Shown: in pieces, positions 1 to 9,547 of the stretch
Position numbering within the stretch: the first letter of the stretch is position 1
Layout of the letters: each line of letters opens with the position of its first letter
NCBI GenBank assembly: GCA_023091735.1
Contig: JALKBU010000167.1
Span: 1-64,000, forward strand
Direction: 5' to 3'
DNA length: 64,000 bases
Source: Trichomonas tenax
Taxonomy: Eukaryota; Parabasalia; Trichomonadida; Trichomonadidae
Notes under the pieces: model-generated
What the model was told of the DNA's origin: nothing
Database searches by the model: none
What the model saw: only the letters and a program-made list of their open reading frames with translations
Translations under genes and position numbers: made by a program

Positions 1-72
1 TTTACAATGTTTTTTTTGTTTATTGATCTAAAAAAAAAGAAAAAGGATAATTATTTGCTTTTTAATTAATAT

Positions 73-163
73 TTAATTACTCTTCCCTTTTTTTCTTTTT
101 CTTGGCTTTTTCTTTTTGATTGCCGAATAGTTTTTTACTTGACAAAATGAATTTATTTTAATT

Positions 164-194
<31 letters not shown>

Positions 195-328
195 CAATAC
201 CAAAAATATGATAATCTGACACTTTACAGAGTGACTCATTGACACGCAAAACAGTTCCAGCAGTGATCATTCCCAAGAATGAGAGATTCGTATCCAATAG
301 ATACGATGATGATTGGTTCGCTCCACGC
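73..328 (-). pseudogene. C-terminal relic of a small exported-protein family, copy 1
   Basis: About 195 bp (130-328) are almost identical to 8850-9030. Both translate on the minus strand to a peptide with the motif CKVSDY, also found in the third family member near 7.83 kb. In this copy the stop used by copy 2 has been replaced by an expanded T-tract (about 165-195), which encodes an artificial poly-lysine run. No start or N-terminal part is present, because homology stops abruptly at 328. It is best read as a duplicated gene end. The function is unknown. Confidence 0.45.
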
Positions 329-330
329 AA

Positions 331-777
331 AACAGCCTAACTTATTGGTCACATTACTTTATATAAAAATAATATTGAAATAATTTCACAAATTTTGCAA
401 GTGGCACTTTTATAAGAATGAATTTTAGAATCTCCACTATGAACATAACAAAAAATTATTATCTTATTCGAAAATAAAATTGCTAAATTTTGAAATTTCA
501 ATATTAATGTGATATATTTATGAAGTTTTTAAATGTTATTTTTATTTCAAAAATTCGGATCGCTCACAAACGATCTAACACAGTAGTTCAATTTTCAAAA
601 TAATGCAAATCTATAATGTACTTCCCAAATTATCACTCTTTGCCATTGATTTTTGGATCTGACGTCAAGAATTGTCAAATTGCCAAAATCAATACTTTGA
701 TTTTGTGAATATACTCAACATAGCGAACACTTTGTGGAATAAAAAATAAAAATTGCCTTTTGAGCTCATTTTTAATA
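331..777. other. AT-rich spacer
   Basis: No coding sequence is seen. It contains a TGTCAAA/GCCAAAA pair near 674-690 and the putative promoter of the secreted-protein gene that starts at 778. Confidence 0.5.
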
Positions 778-1194
778 ATGTTCTTCACATTATTTTTATT
801 CGCTGAAGCAGCGCGTTCTCACTATCACCGCCGCAGACCAGTAATCGAGCCATACTACTCAACAAACGGTATCGGCGCTACAATCACAATCACAGGCGAC
901 ATCAACAAATTTATCGACCAACTCGGCAACTTCATCGGTGCTGTTTTCAGCCGCTCTAAGCTTAACATGCAGAATCTCCCAGAAGGTGGCTATTTCTGCT
1001 CTGGTGTCGATAATGGACAAGTTTGGTCCGCTGTTTACCACCCAACACGCGCACACTCTGCTTCTGTTATCCCAGGTCGTTTCGCTTCCCCGTATCCAAA
1101 TCCAAAGGTTTACGTTCCAGCAGGACAGTGGGCTGTCACAAAGGCTGCTAGTTCCTATTTGGGAGGAAACAGAGCCTTCTACGATCTCAAATAA
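778..1194 (+). CDS. Small secreted protein, unknown
   Basis: The frame is open from a TTG at 760, but the first ATG is at 778 and gives 138 residues beginning MFFTLFLFAEAARS, a short hydrophobic signal peptide with a plausible cleavage after AEA. The mature part is basic at first (HYHRRRP), then rich in Gly, Ser, Tyr and Pro (YSTNGIGATITITGD, PSPYPNPKVYVPAGQW-like). Codon use is more GC-rich in third positions than in the spacers, which supports real coding. A single TAA ends it, followed by AT-rich DNA. I recognise no family. It is likely exported or lumenal. Confidence 0.75.
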   Translation: MFFTLFLFAEAARSHYHRRRPVIEPYYSTNGIGATITITGDINKFIDQLGNFIGAVFSRSKLNMQNLPEGGYFCSGVDNGQVWSAVYHPTRAHSASVIPGRFASPYPNPKVYVPAGQWAVTKAASSYLGGNRAFYDLK

Positions 1195-1315
1195 AGTAAT
1201 ATTTTATTTCATAATACATCAATTTTTTGTTCAACATAATTCATCAAAAGCTCTTTGAAATTCATTTTAATAGTAATATTATAACAGTATTTCTTATTGC
1301 AATTAGATTTGCACC

Positions 1316-2461
1316 TTAATCTTTTTTGATTGGAGGCTGTGAACGTCTTAAAGATCCCTTAAAATCGAGGTATAAAAGAATCAATGCTGCGATACATAAA
1401 GGAGGGAGAGCTAAAGCTTGCGCAAAAGAGAACATTCCAGCAGCATATGAGTCATAGTAATAAGCTGCTATAGACGTAAATATCCAATTTCGGGGTCCTC
1501 TACCGCGTATCTTTCCACCTAGAATTGATCGTAACAATGTGTTTGCATAATCAACAGTAACATCATCACTTAAAGTCCAAAACAACTGTTTGTATTTGTC
1601 CCAGAGAATGAAGCTAACACCGCCTTTATCTGCTCCTGTGTATCTGCAGAAATAATGCGCGTTATTGCAAAATGTAACAACTGTTTGGATCGAAAAACTC
1701 AAATTTTCGGCGATTGTCAAACTTACATCGGAAACTTCCTCGCCTCCAACCATGATAAGCAATGGGTGTTTATTTAGATAGAAAAACTCATCTATCTGAG
1801 GTGTGAATTTGGAAAATGCAGGAAAAGCATTGTTGATAACAAAATCATTGATACTTTCGAAATTCCAGTCTCCTTTGTATGATATTGGTGTGCTGCTTCC
1901 TCTATAAACAATTAATCCTAAGTCGTTTGTCTCATTAAAGCTTGCGTAGAAGTTAATTGGAAAACTTCGAAATCTTTGCGATATAATTTTGCTTACATTG
2001 ATCTGATCGTTCTCATTTCCTTTGAAAGTGAATAAATAGTTCGAATTTACTTTGTTTTGCGTTATATTTTCGATAGATTCTGATATGTTCACAACTTGAA
2101 GGGGAAAGTGTAGTTGTTTGTTAGTGAATTGAATCAAATGGTTGATATCTCTGTTGGAAAAGAAGGGAATTCCCTCCGAATCTCCTGGTTCGAACCATTT
2201 CAAAAATGGATATCCGCCAGAAGCGTACTTTTTGCATGTTTTTGGATTGGATTCGCATTCTATTTCAGCTACAGTAACGTTTAGATTAAGTTCCGAGAAA
2301 TTTCGCCAAATTGGAGCGTATTCTTTGCAATGAGTGCACCAAGTGACCCAAAACTTCACGAAAACTGGTTTTCTGTCGGTTTTCTCTATAATGTCAGTGA
2401 AATTGTTGTCTGTTAAAAGAACAACTTCACTGATAACAAATCTCAATAAAAACAAAAACAT
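1316..2461 (-). CDS. Membrane-anchored thioredoxin-domain (PDI-like) protein
   Basis: 381 residues from ATG at 2461. A hydrophobic N-terminus (MFLFLLRFVISEVV) acts as signal peptide, followed by a thioredoxin fold with the active site W41-C42-T43-H44-C45 and the typical preceding sheet VFVKFW. The classical cis-Pro region (GYPFLKWF, about residue 80) is present. The remainder is divergent, and a single membrane helix lies at about 345-365 with a short basic cytosolic tail ending KKD, reminiscent of an ER-retrieval KKxx-type signal. Family knowledge puts such proteins in the secretory pathway, making or rearranging disulphides. The CTHC active site fits a TMX-type protein. I infer ER membrane with lumenal catalytic domain. 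Confidence 0.85.
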   Translation of the reverse strand: MFLFLLRFVISEVVLLTDNNFTDIIEKTDRKPVFVKFWVTWCTHCKEYAPIWRNFSELNLNVTVAEIECESNPKTCKKYASGGYPFLKWFEPGDSEGIPFFSNRDINHLIQFTNKQLHFPLQVVNISESIENITQNKVNSNYLFTFKGNENDQINVSKIISQRFRSFPINFYASFNETNDLGLIVYRGSSTPISYKGDWNFESINDFVINNAFPAFSKFTPQIDEFFYLNKHPLLIMVGGEEVSDVSLTIAENLSFSIQTVVTFCNNAHYFCRYTGADKGGVSFILWDKYKQLFWTLSDDVTVDYANTLLRSILGGKIRGRGPRNWIFTSIAAYYYDSYAAGMFSFAQALALPPLCIAALILLYLDFKGSLRRSQPPIKKD

Positions 2462-2835
2462 TTTTTGATTCTTTAATACTATAAATCATTATATACTTCG
2501 TAATTTATTTTTAAATTCTGCCTAAAAATCATATCATTACCTTTATTAAAAATATATCAAAAAGATATCAATCTTCAAAACCGAACAAAAACTATATATT
2601 TATACTTCCCTTATTGCATATAGATATGTTCTACAAGCAAAATAGTTTGATCAAAATAGTGAAATATTGTTGAATAATAATAATAATCAAAATATCATAA
2701 AATCTGTGTTGTAATTATGTTTGAGTTGAATAATATGTTGGTTTTGTAGTGTGATTAGTATCTAAAAAGAATGATATATTGTTGAACAAATATATATTTA
2801 TAATTATACATGATAAAATACAATTTGAAGACTTC
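2462..2835. other. AT-rich spacer, upstream of the thioredoxin gene
   Basis: No coding frame is seen. Its right end forms the left half of the palindromic target site of the next element. Confidence 0.5.
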
Positions 2836-4307
2836 TGTTCTATATGGGGTTCTGGTAAAAGTGAGTTGAGTGTCACTTTTTATCACTTTCTTTGCACTTT
2901 TCATTCCTTAGTCAAAAAATATTAATTCAATAAATTCTTGTTATAGATATTATAAATATGCACAATATAGTAGTATATTAAGTTTTTAAGTGTAGGGTGC
3001 TTTTGTTAAAACTTATTGAATAAATTCAATAAGATTTTTAACAGATGTTTAAAAAGATTTCTCGAGACTATCTCTTGGAAATCAAACCAAAATTAGAAGC
3101 AAAAGAGATCACATATGAACAAGCATGTGAGAGTGTCCAATACATAGAGAATGGTTTATAAAAATTCAAAAGAATTGATGTAAAAACATTAAAAGCAGCT
3201 TTCCAGTATCAGAATATTGACATTCAGAAAATCAAGCCAGATCCCAAAGCCACAGAAGTAGCTCCAGAAAAAGTTACAAGAATATTAGACGAAGTTACTA
3301 AAATCCTTTGGGCATGACCAAAACGTATTGGAGGGTGAACCTCGACACTTCAATGCCACGCGTTTCTTATACAGACACCGTAAAAGTATTTAAGCAATAC
3401 AACATGGAACAAGAAAAGAATGATGTGCCAAAATCTGGAGGGCTAACAAGATATGAGGCCTCAAGAACAATCTTATATGGCACTGCGATATTCATTTTGT
3501 CAAAAAAAGTCAAAAAATTACATTATATGGTTTGATAGACGATTGTTCACGATTCGTAACTGGACTTAAAGTTTTAAAGTCAAAGCATGCAAAAAGAACA
3601 GCTAAAGTAGCTGCAAAAGCTATCGAAAATTATGGCACTCTCTAATGCATTTGGGGAAATAACGGAACAGAGAATCGTAGGGCGTTCAGTATTTTCATGG
3701 AAGAAAACCAAATATAATGGCATCATACGAACGTAAGATGTCCATTTGCTAATGGAAAAATTGAGAAACTTTGGCCCGATGTCGAAAAATATTTTAAATT
3801 TAAAGATATTGACGATATGGACAGAAAACAGCTTCAAAGAGAAGTGGACAACCTATTTTTTAAAAAAAAAACATCAAGATTTGCGTATCTTTTAGCGATT
3901 TCTCTGCTTTTTAGCAGCATCAAACCAGCAAGAAGCAGGTATTCTTTGCATCTGCCGTTAAAATGCAGAGAAGTTACTCTAAGATATTTGATATTTTCAA
4001 GATCTTTTCATTTTTTTCATATTTTACCTCATATCTGTATTGTAGCGGCCTCAAATCGAAACCGCAGATCTAATATAGTCAAAATATCGGTGAATGTTAG
4101 CCAGATCCTATTTTAAAAAAAAAACATCAAGATTTGCGTAGCTTTTAGCGATTTCTCTTCAAAAGTTATTTTTTCTTCGAAATTATAATTTACATATATA
4201 GCACAATATATTAATTTGTTAGTTTCAATTTTTCTATGGCATCCGATCATGTTTTGTGTGAAAAGTGATATTCACCTCACTTTTCCCGGGAAACCCCATA
4301 TAGAACA
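2836..4307 (+). mobile_element. Ginger/IS481-like DNA transposon, dead
   Basis: The terminal inverted repeats start TGTTCTATATGGGGTT at 2836 and end with its complement at 4307; the similarity extends about 60 bp inward with mismatches. The element is 1472 bp and is flanked by the 4-bp direct repeat CTTC (2832-2835 and 4308-4311). Inside is a broken integrase-type transposase. TIRs, a 4-bp target duplication and an rve-type core together match Ginger/IS481-like cut-and-paste elements rather than Tc1/mariner (TA duplication). Confidence 0.75.
3043..3860 (+). pseudogene. Integrase-core (rve, DDE) transposase pseudogene
   Basis: Coding segments run from ATG at 3043 (MFKKISRDYLLEIKPKLEAK) through several frames to about 3860. 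A stop follows the first 39 codons, another lies near 3316, and further shifts lie near 3530 and 3640. Recognisable parts are a catalytic strand region (DDCSRFVTGLKVLKSKHA), the second-Asp region with NNGTENRRAFSIFM, and the glutamate helix region (HHTNVRCPFANGKIEKLW). The last motif (P.aNGkiErlw) is typical of retroviral-integrase-like transposases. Tracts of these residues in order inside TIRs make the assignment firm, but the gene cannot be active. Confidence 0.75.
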
Positions 4308-4341
4308 CTTCAAATTATTTGTAGTATTGATTTGAATGAAA

Positions 4342-5589
4342 TCAATTCTTTTTATTGTTGTTTGGGTAATATGGCGCATATTTATCGGCATAAGAGTATT
4401 TTCTATCTTTCTCGTATGGTGTATGTTTGGTTATAGGTGGTGGCAGCTCTATTGGTTTGGATTCTCGTCTTTGTGGTGAGAATTCAGGAATTTGCTTCGT
4501 AAGTGAAGCATAAACTTCTATTTCTTCTTCGGATTCTTCATCGCTATAGTAATCGCTATAGTATTCATCTGAGTCTGTCTCTTCTTTTTGAACAACAGGC
4601 TCTGGTTTTGGCGGTGATGGTGGTGTTTGTTTTTGAGGCGGTACATAAGGCTGGAATTGCTTTGGTTGATATTTTGAGCTGTACGAAGGCTCTGAAACTG
4701 GTTTTGTATTTGGATGATGATTTGGTGGCGAATATGTTTGTGTTTGTTGCGGTACATATGTTGGTTGTTGTGGCGGTGGTTGATATGTTTGTTGTGTCTG
4801 TTGTTGTTGCGGTGGATATTGGAAACCAGGTGGATATTGTTGTTGATAATTCATCATTTGCTGAAACTGTTGGAATTGTTGGAAATTAATCATGGTATTA
4901 TACATTTGCTGGAACTTCTGATACTGTTCCAGCTGATTCATGTCTGATTGTTGTTGCATTTGTTGAAATAAAGCAAATTGTTGCATTAATTGATATTGTT
5001 GGAATGTAGAAGCATTTGCATACATCTGAAGGTCAATGCTTTGGTCCATATATTGCTGGTTATAGTACTGATTTTGTTCATTTATGAATCCTGGAGGTCC
5101 TATCGTAGGATTGAAAATTGTTGGTTGCTGGTATTGCTGATTAGGATATGTTCTCGGGTGCTGTTGCGGATTGTCGTAAGATTTCGGTGTGTATCTGCGA
5201 AATGTTTCGAAATCTGCATAATCTGAGCCGGAAGTTGTTTGATCCAAGACATGGCCAAAAGAAAACACTGGCTCGTTGTACTCCGGTTCGCTTACGTCCC
5301 TGTTTTGGTTAAAATTATGCGAATATTTTGGATTATATCTTGGCGGAGGCGAAGTAGAAGACTGAGCGAATCGATTTTGCTTCCCTGGATAGTACGCAGG
5401 TATTGGAGCATTGGAGATGTCACTAGTCTCGTATTTATAGTTTTTCTTTTTTGGCGTTTTATTGTAATTTAAAGGCTGAAAGCTTCCGATGTATTTAACT
5501 GGCCCAAAGTTGTCTATATCGGATGGAGGTGAACTAGGTTTGTACGCTGCGATTAATTGCTCAGGAGTATAACGAAAAACAACAGACAT
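4342..5589 (-). CDS. Gln/Pro/Tyr-rich protein with eIF4E-binding motif
   Basis: 415 residues from ATG at 5589. The extreme N-terminus reads RYTPEQLIAAYKP; Y7 to I13 fits the canonical eIF4E-binding motif YX4L-phi of eIF4G, 4E-T and 4E-BPs. The body is low complexity: Tyr/Pro/Asn-rich, a Gln/Met-rich block (about 170-270), Gln/Pro/Thr repeats (about 250-330), then an acidic stretch (DSDEYYSDYYSDEESEEEIE, about 345-365). No folded domain is seen. By family logic it could bind the cap-binding protein and act in translational repression or mRNA granules. The motif is direct evidence; the role is inferred. Confidence 0.8.
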   Translation of the reverse strand: MSVVFRYTPEQLIAAYKPSSPPSDIDNFGPVKYIGSFQPLNYNKTPKKKNYKYETSDISNAPIPAYYPGKQNRFAQSSTSPPPRYNPKYSHNFNQNRDVSEPEYNEPVFSFGHVLDQTTSGSDYADFETFRRYTPKSYDNPQQHPRTYPNQQYQQPTIFNPTIGPPGFINEQNQYYNQQYMDQSIDLQMYANASTFQQYQLMQQFALFQQMQQQSDMNQLEQYQKFQQMYNTMINFQQFQQFQQMMNYQQQYPPGFQYPPQQQQTQQTYQPPPQQPTYVPQQTQTYSPPNHHPNTKPVSEPSYSSKYQPKQFQPYVPPQKQTPPSPPKPEPVVQKEETDSDEYYSDYYSDEESEEEIEVYASLTKQIPEFSPQRRESKPIELPPPITKHTPYEKDRKYSYADKYAPYYPNNNKKN

Positions 5590-6300
5590 TTATTGATAAA
5601 ATTTTTGAATTTTGAATTGTTTTTATCGATTTCGATGATGAGACAATTTTATCAAAATGCCACTGGCGTGGATATATGCTTAAAATAGAATCGCATATAT
5701 GTGTATGGTCATGTGGCAAAAGAATGCAGGTTACTAACGAAATTCGAAATTTGATCAAACAAAAAGATGTAAAAATTTGCCATATAAATGTGATAATTCT
5801 ACAATTTTTTTGATTTAAATAAGTTTTGATATGGATGTGCGAATTAGGAACTTTTTGGCTGCGCGAACTCTACATTTTTAAGGAAGGAGCAACCCAAGGA
5901 CCCTTTATAATGCAGTTTGACCCGGAAATTATAAAAATCTACCTCATTATTTTATCGAACCCCTATAATAAAAAGCCTCTTATTATTTTCAAATCCCCAT
6001 TTTATTGAAACATCTGGAATACCCTTTATAGCAATTTCTCCCCCATATTATCACATATTTTCCCTCGATAATTAATATAACCCCTGTGTAATTAGAAGAA
6101 AGTGATAAAATTCGCGTAAACTATTCAAAATTGAATAGCGCAGCGCTATAAATTCGCTAAATTCGCTAATGCGCTATATGATTTTCATATTGCACATTTC
6201 ATTTAGATAATAAACAACCAAGAAAAAGCATAGATTTATCGAGAAGCTCTTGAGAAAAACTCAATTTATTATGAATAACTTAAGAGGGACATTGCAAAAT
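5590..6300. promoter_or_regulatory. Upstream region with spaced C/G-tracts
   Basis: Between about 5880 and 6080 the plus strand carries CCC or CCCC tracts in AT-rich DNA roughly every 20 bp (for example ACCCTTTATAATG, GAACCCCTATAAT, AATCCCCATTTT, TAACCCCTGTG). Similar G-tract series precede the genes at 12252 and 56336. It lies upstream of the minus-strand gene starting at 5589. No promoter function is proven. Confidence 0.35.
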
Positions 6301-6699
6301 ATTTTGTATTAAAAATCACTCGTTTTTAGGTTCAAAAACCCAAAATTAATTTTAAATAAAATCAAATCCTCTGATTTTAGCTTTAATATTGTGAAATTAT
6401 AATCACAAATGCTAATGGTATATCTCTGTGGTGATATTTTAGGAGATAAATATAATTCTTTAAAAAATGTCACAACAATGTCACTTTTCAGCGGGCGAAT
6501 TGGCAAAAATGGGCCAATTCGCTCATCCATAGTTTTCACGCATTAATCGTCGATAAATAGCAAAAATTTCGCTTGATATTGGAAAATGATTTTGAAATTT
6601 TGTTAATAGCCCTGAATAAAGGAATAATTTAACTATTAGCCTTCTTCTGATTATAAATATCTGTGAAAATGTCAAAAATATGAAAGATTATAATTTCCG

Positions 6700-7300
6700 A
6701 AATATATCTACGTTTTGAAACAGTATCACTGTTATTAAATTCATAGCATCAACTATTGATAACATTCTACATATGCTAAAGATTCATAAGGAATATTATG
6801 ATATTTTTGGTTATGAATTCCATAGTTTGGCTTCGATTGAGTAGTGATCATATATTTTATACCTTCTTCGTCAAATATGTTATCATTTATTCCATTAGCA
6901 TTATCAATAAAAAAGAAGAGCGAGATTTGGAGATGATTTATATATCAATTCCTTATAGCATTGAGAAACCTTGATGCACTGTATCTTTATTATGAAAATA
7001 CAGTGTGTTATTGTTTATTTATCTAATTGAAGATATAGAATTCACAATATTGGCATATGAAATGATAAATTTCAAAGGCAATATTTGAGATGATATACAG
7101 TTCGCGTTGTATGTTAATGAGTTAACTAGAAAAGCTGATCCATTGAATATTAATGAAATTCAATTTTAAAATACTCTCGTTTGAAGAGAACCACTTGGTT
7201 TCTCATTGTGCTTTAAAAGCCTGATATTATATTCTTGTTAACAAGGTTTAAGTTAAAAACTTAATTTGAGTGGTGGGTAGCAAACAGTTCCGCATTTGGG
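6700..7300 (+). pseudogene. Decayed coding sequence, unknown
   Basis: Two broken plus-strand readings look protein-like: around 6738-6850 (KFIASTIDNILHMLKIHKEY) and around 7093-7250 (FALYVNELTRKADPLNINE). In the second, each internal stop (TAA, TGA, TAA) lies one C-to-T change from Gln or Arg. The style recalls trichomonad ankyrin-type proteins, but no repeat is clear. Function is unassigned. Confidence 0.3.
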
Positions 7301-7520
7301 AAATTGTCAATGTTCTCAAAATCCTGTGCTGTATCTGTGGCATCAATATCATCGAAAAAATCAACAATCGAAGATAAAATCAATAATCGGTCAACAAGTT
7401 GCAAAAAATTGATGAAATTCGGATGTGAGGGACATTGCAGATGTGTTTTAGAAGGTTTTGAACTTTTTTATCAAATAACTGTTTCGATGCTTTACAATAA
7501 CCCTAATTTTAGATATTAAA

Positions 7521-7891
7521 ATGTTTTTGCTATTTTTGTACTCAATAAAGGCTCTTGAGCAAAACGAAAATCTTGGGGACCTCCTTGAAGAGCTGAAGAT
7601 ACTCCACAAAGAGGTTGATGCTCTCAAACAACAACTTTCGTCAAAATATATTGAAGAAAATTGGCCACCTAGAATACCACCGACAACAGTCCCACATGCA
7701 ATGGTAATGAACCTTCCAACAATTCAGCCATATCGACCAGTTCGTAATATTCTTCGTAATTTGCTACTCGAAAAGCCTAGGTGCCTCAACACAACTCGAA
7801 GAGCAGTTGTTCTGTTTTGTATGTCAATGTGTCACCTTGTAAAGTGTCAGATTATCAGATTTTGAAAAAGGTGATATTCGATGTAAAGTGA
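7521..7891 (+). pseudogene. Small exported coiled-coil protein, frameshifted
   Basis: ATG at 7521 opens a frame with a short signal peptide (MFLLFLYSIKALEQ) and a coiled coil (NLGDLLEELKILHKEVDALK), then a Pro-rich linker. The frame as read stops at 7865. In the +1 frame from about 7805 the peptide continues as CKVSDYQILKKV and stops at 7891. That CKVSDY peptide is shared with the relics at 73-328 and 8890-9069, so I judge the shift to be a real lesion or sequence error near 7800 rather than a true end. Function is unknown. Confidence 0.5.
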
Positions 7892-7929
7892 AAAATGTCA
7901 AAAAATCAATAAAGGGGGAATATCTATTT

Positions 7930-8830
7930 TAATTTGATATGACATTAAAAAGGAGATTTCATACTTTTTTGCTGCTATGTGCAACTACACTGCACTTTGT
8001 AGCTGCATGCAGCAGCAAAAATGGACGAAAGCACTTATGAAAAAAAAAGTATTGTATTGAAATAATTATCGACGCAAGCCGATGTTTTTACTTTTTTAGC
8101 CAGTGAAACCTTAGGATCACACAGATTTCATCAGACTCACCAGCTAAAAGAGGAAAAAAGGCTTCATCATCGATTATAATAATAAGAAAAAAAAAGCGCC
8201 ATTCGTCTATTTTTGTTGATGTGAACAACCTTATCGAATATAGTGGTTGCATATAACAGCAAAAATGAATGAAAAGCACGCTTTTTTATTTCGAATTATA
8301 GATCGAGAACAAAATCATGTTTTTGATTCTTTAGCTAGTGAAAGTCTTAGACACATGGAGTTCTAAGGCTTTACTAACTAAAGAAGCAAAAAACATCGGT
8401 CTGCACCGAGATAACATTGGTTTAAAACTTTTTTCAAGCTTTGCTTTTTGTCCATCTTTGATACTGTGTGCAGCTATCACGTGTGTGGTAGATGCACACA
8501 GCATCAAAGATGGACAAAAAGCAAAATAGTTTTGTGAATCGAAGTTATCTCGGCAACAAAACCGAGATCCCTCGCTTCTTTAGCAGAGTTTGCCTAAGAT
8601 TCATGTTCTACTAAGGATTCACTTGCTAAAGAAGAGAGAAATCTCTGTTTGCATAGAAATAATTTTGACCCATAGCTTTCTTCTGAAAAGTGCTTTTCCT
8701 CCAGCTTTGCTGCTGCGCGCAGCCACAGAGTGTGGTGTAGTTGCACACAGCAACAAAAATAGACGAATAGCATGCTTTTTAATTCAAATTTAAATACTTC
8801 CCCCTCTAATTGCTAATATGACGCATATGC
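7930..8830. repeat. Array of alternating large imperfect palindromes
   Basis: Two palindrome types alternate every 130-150 bp. Type A has arms with TTGCTGC/GCAGCAA and GTGTGCA: about 7970-8030, 8240-8290, 8439-8527 and 8690-8770. Type B has arms TTCTTTAGC...GCTAAAGAA: about 8083-8175, 8318-8400 and 8565-8650. The A unit at 8439-8527 has arms of about 40 bp with only a few mismatches. No open frame spans the array. Such units could fold as hairpins in RNA or cruciforms in DNA. Confidence 0.7.
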
Positions 8831-8849
8831 TTTTATTTGGCAAATATTA

Positions 8850-9030
8850 TTTTACTTGACAAAATGAATTTATTTTAATCGTTTTTTGACTATTTTTCAA
8901 TACCAAAAATATGATAATCTGACACTTTACAGAGTGACTCATTGACACGCAAAACAGTTCCAGCAGTGATCATTCCCAAGAATGAGAGATTCGTATCCAA
9001 TAGATACGATGATGAATGGTTCGCTCCACC
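8850..9030. repeat. Direct repeat of 130-328
   Basis: It is near-identical to 130-328, starting at TTTACTTGACAAAATG and ending in the tract around TGGTTCGCTCCAC. The only sizeable difference is the T-tract length. The two copies bracket 8.5 kb. Confidence 0.85.
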
Positions 9031-9069
9031 AAAAGGCAAAAGCGCGTTGGCTGTGTGAAAATCTACACA
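8890..9069 (-). pseudogene. C-terminal relic of small exported-protein family, copy 2
   Basis: A frame of about 59 codons without an ATG near its open end encodes FGGANHSSSYLLDTN and CKVSDYHIFGIEK before a TAG at 8890-8892. An in-frame TAG lies at its upstream limit. It is the better-preserved copy of the relic at 73-328. Confidence 0.4.
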
Positions 9070-9076
9070 CTAAACT

Positions 9077-9418
9077 TCATCGCATTTTTGGTGAAAACAA
9101 AATTAAGTAATAAAAAAAATTATATCTACATTTCATCAATAAATTTGCAACACTATAAGCAGTTTGACCTGTGGAATATTTAACATAGTTTGGAAAAGAT
9201 AGAGTGAGAAGGTCTTTACAATAACCTCCGATCCAAGCTGAATGCTTTCTTTTGGACTTGGAGAACATCTTTATGGTGCTGTTTTGTCGAAATATGATGA
9301 AATCTCGTTTTTTCGATAACTGTTTTCGCTGATGTTGAACATTGAACAGCACATATTGATAGGTTGCAAGGAGCAGCACCACAAACAACTCCAGGCATAA
9401 TGCATTTGTTATTTCCAT
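9077..9418 (-). CDS. Hypothetical small membrane or exported protein
   Basis: 113 residues from ATG at 9418, beginning with a hydrophobic stretch (LCLELFVVLLLATYQYVLF, about 7-25) that could be a signal anchor, followed by a basic Lys/Arg/Ser-rich part. It lies directly upstream, on the same strand, of the relic at 8890-9069, so it may be the 5' part of the same broken family member. Whether it is translated is uncertain. No family is recognised. Confidence 0.35.
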   Translation of the reverse strand: MEITNALCLELFVVLLLATYQYVLFNVQHQRKQLSKKRDFIIFRQNSTIKMFSKSKRKHSAWIGGYCKDLLTLSFPNYVKYSTGQTAYSVANLLMKCRYNFFYYLILFSPKMR

Positions 9419-9547
9419 AATATTTCTTTATTCAGACAATCGCTCTGATGTCATACGTTACTCCTCATTAATTACAATATATCTATCATAAATAGAAGTC
9501 TTGAAACCATCCACTAATTGAAAACGAAGTAAAAATTCAACAAAATC

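Noticed and set aside
73..330. 85-residue frame with poly-lysine
   Set aside because: The lysine run is translation of a T-tract; only the peptide from the repeated module looks protein-like.
4503..5472. Several plus-strand frames rich in Leu/Val/Trp
   Set aside because: All are antisense or shifted readings of the Gln-rich gene on the minus strand.
6309..6539. 76-residue minus-strand frame
   Set aside because: No ATG at the frame start, no domain, and AT-driven composition; could be chance.
7304..7519. 71-residue frame before the small exported-protein gene
   Set aside because: Starts at TTG, no recognisable domain, and overlaps decayed sequence.
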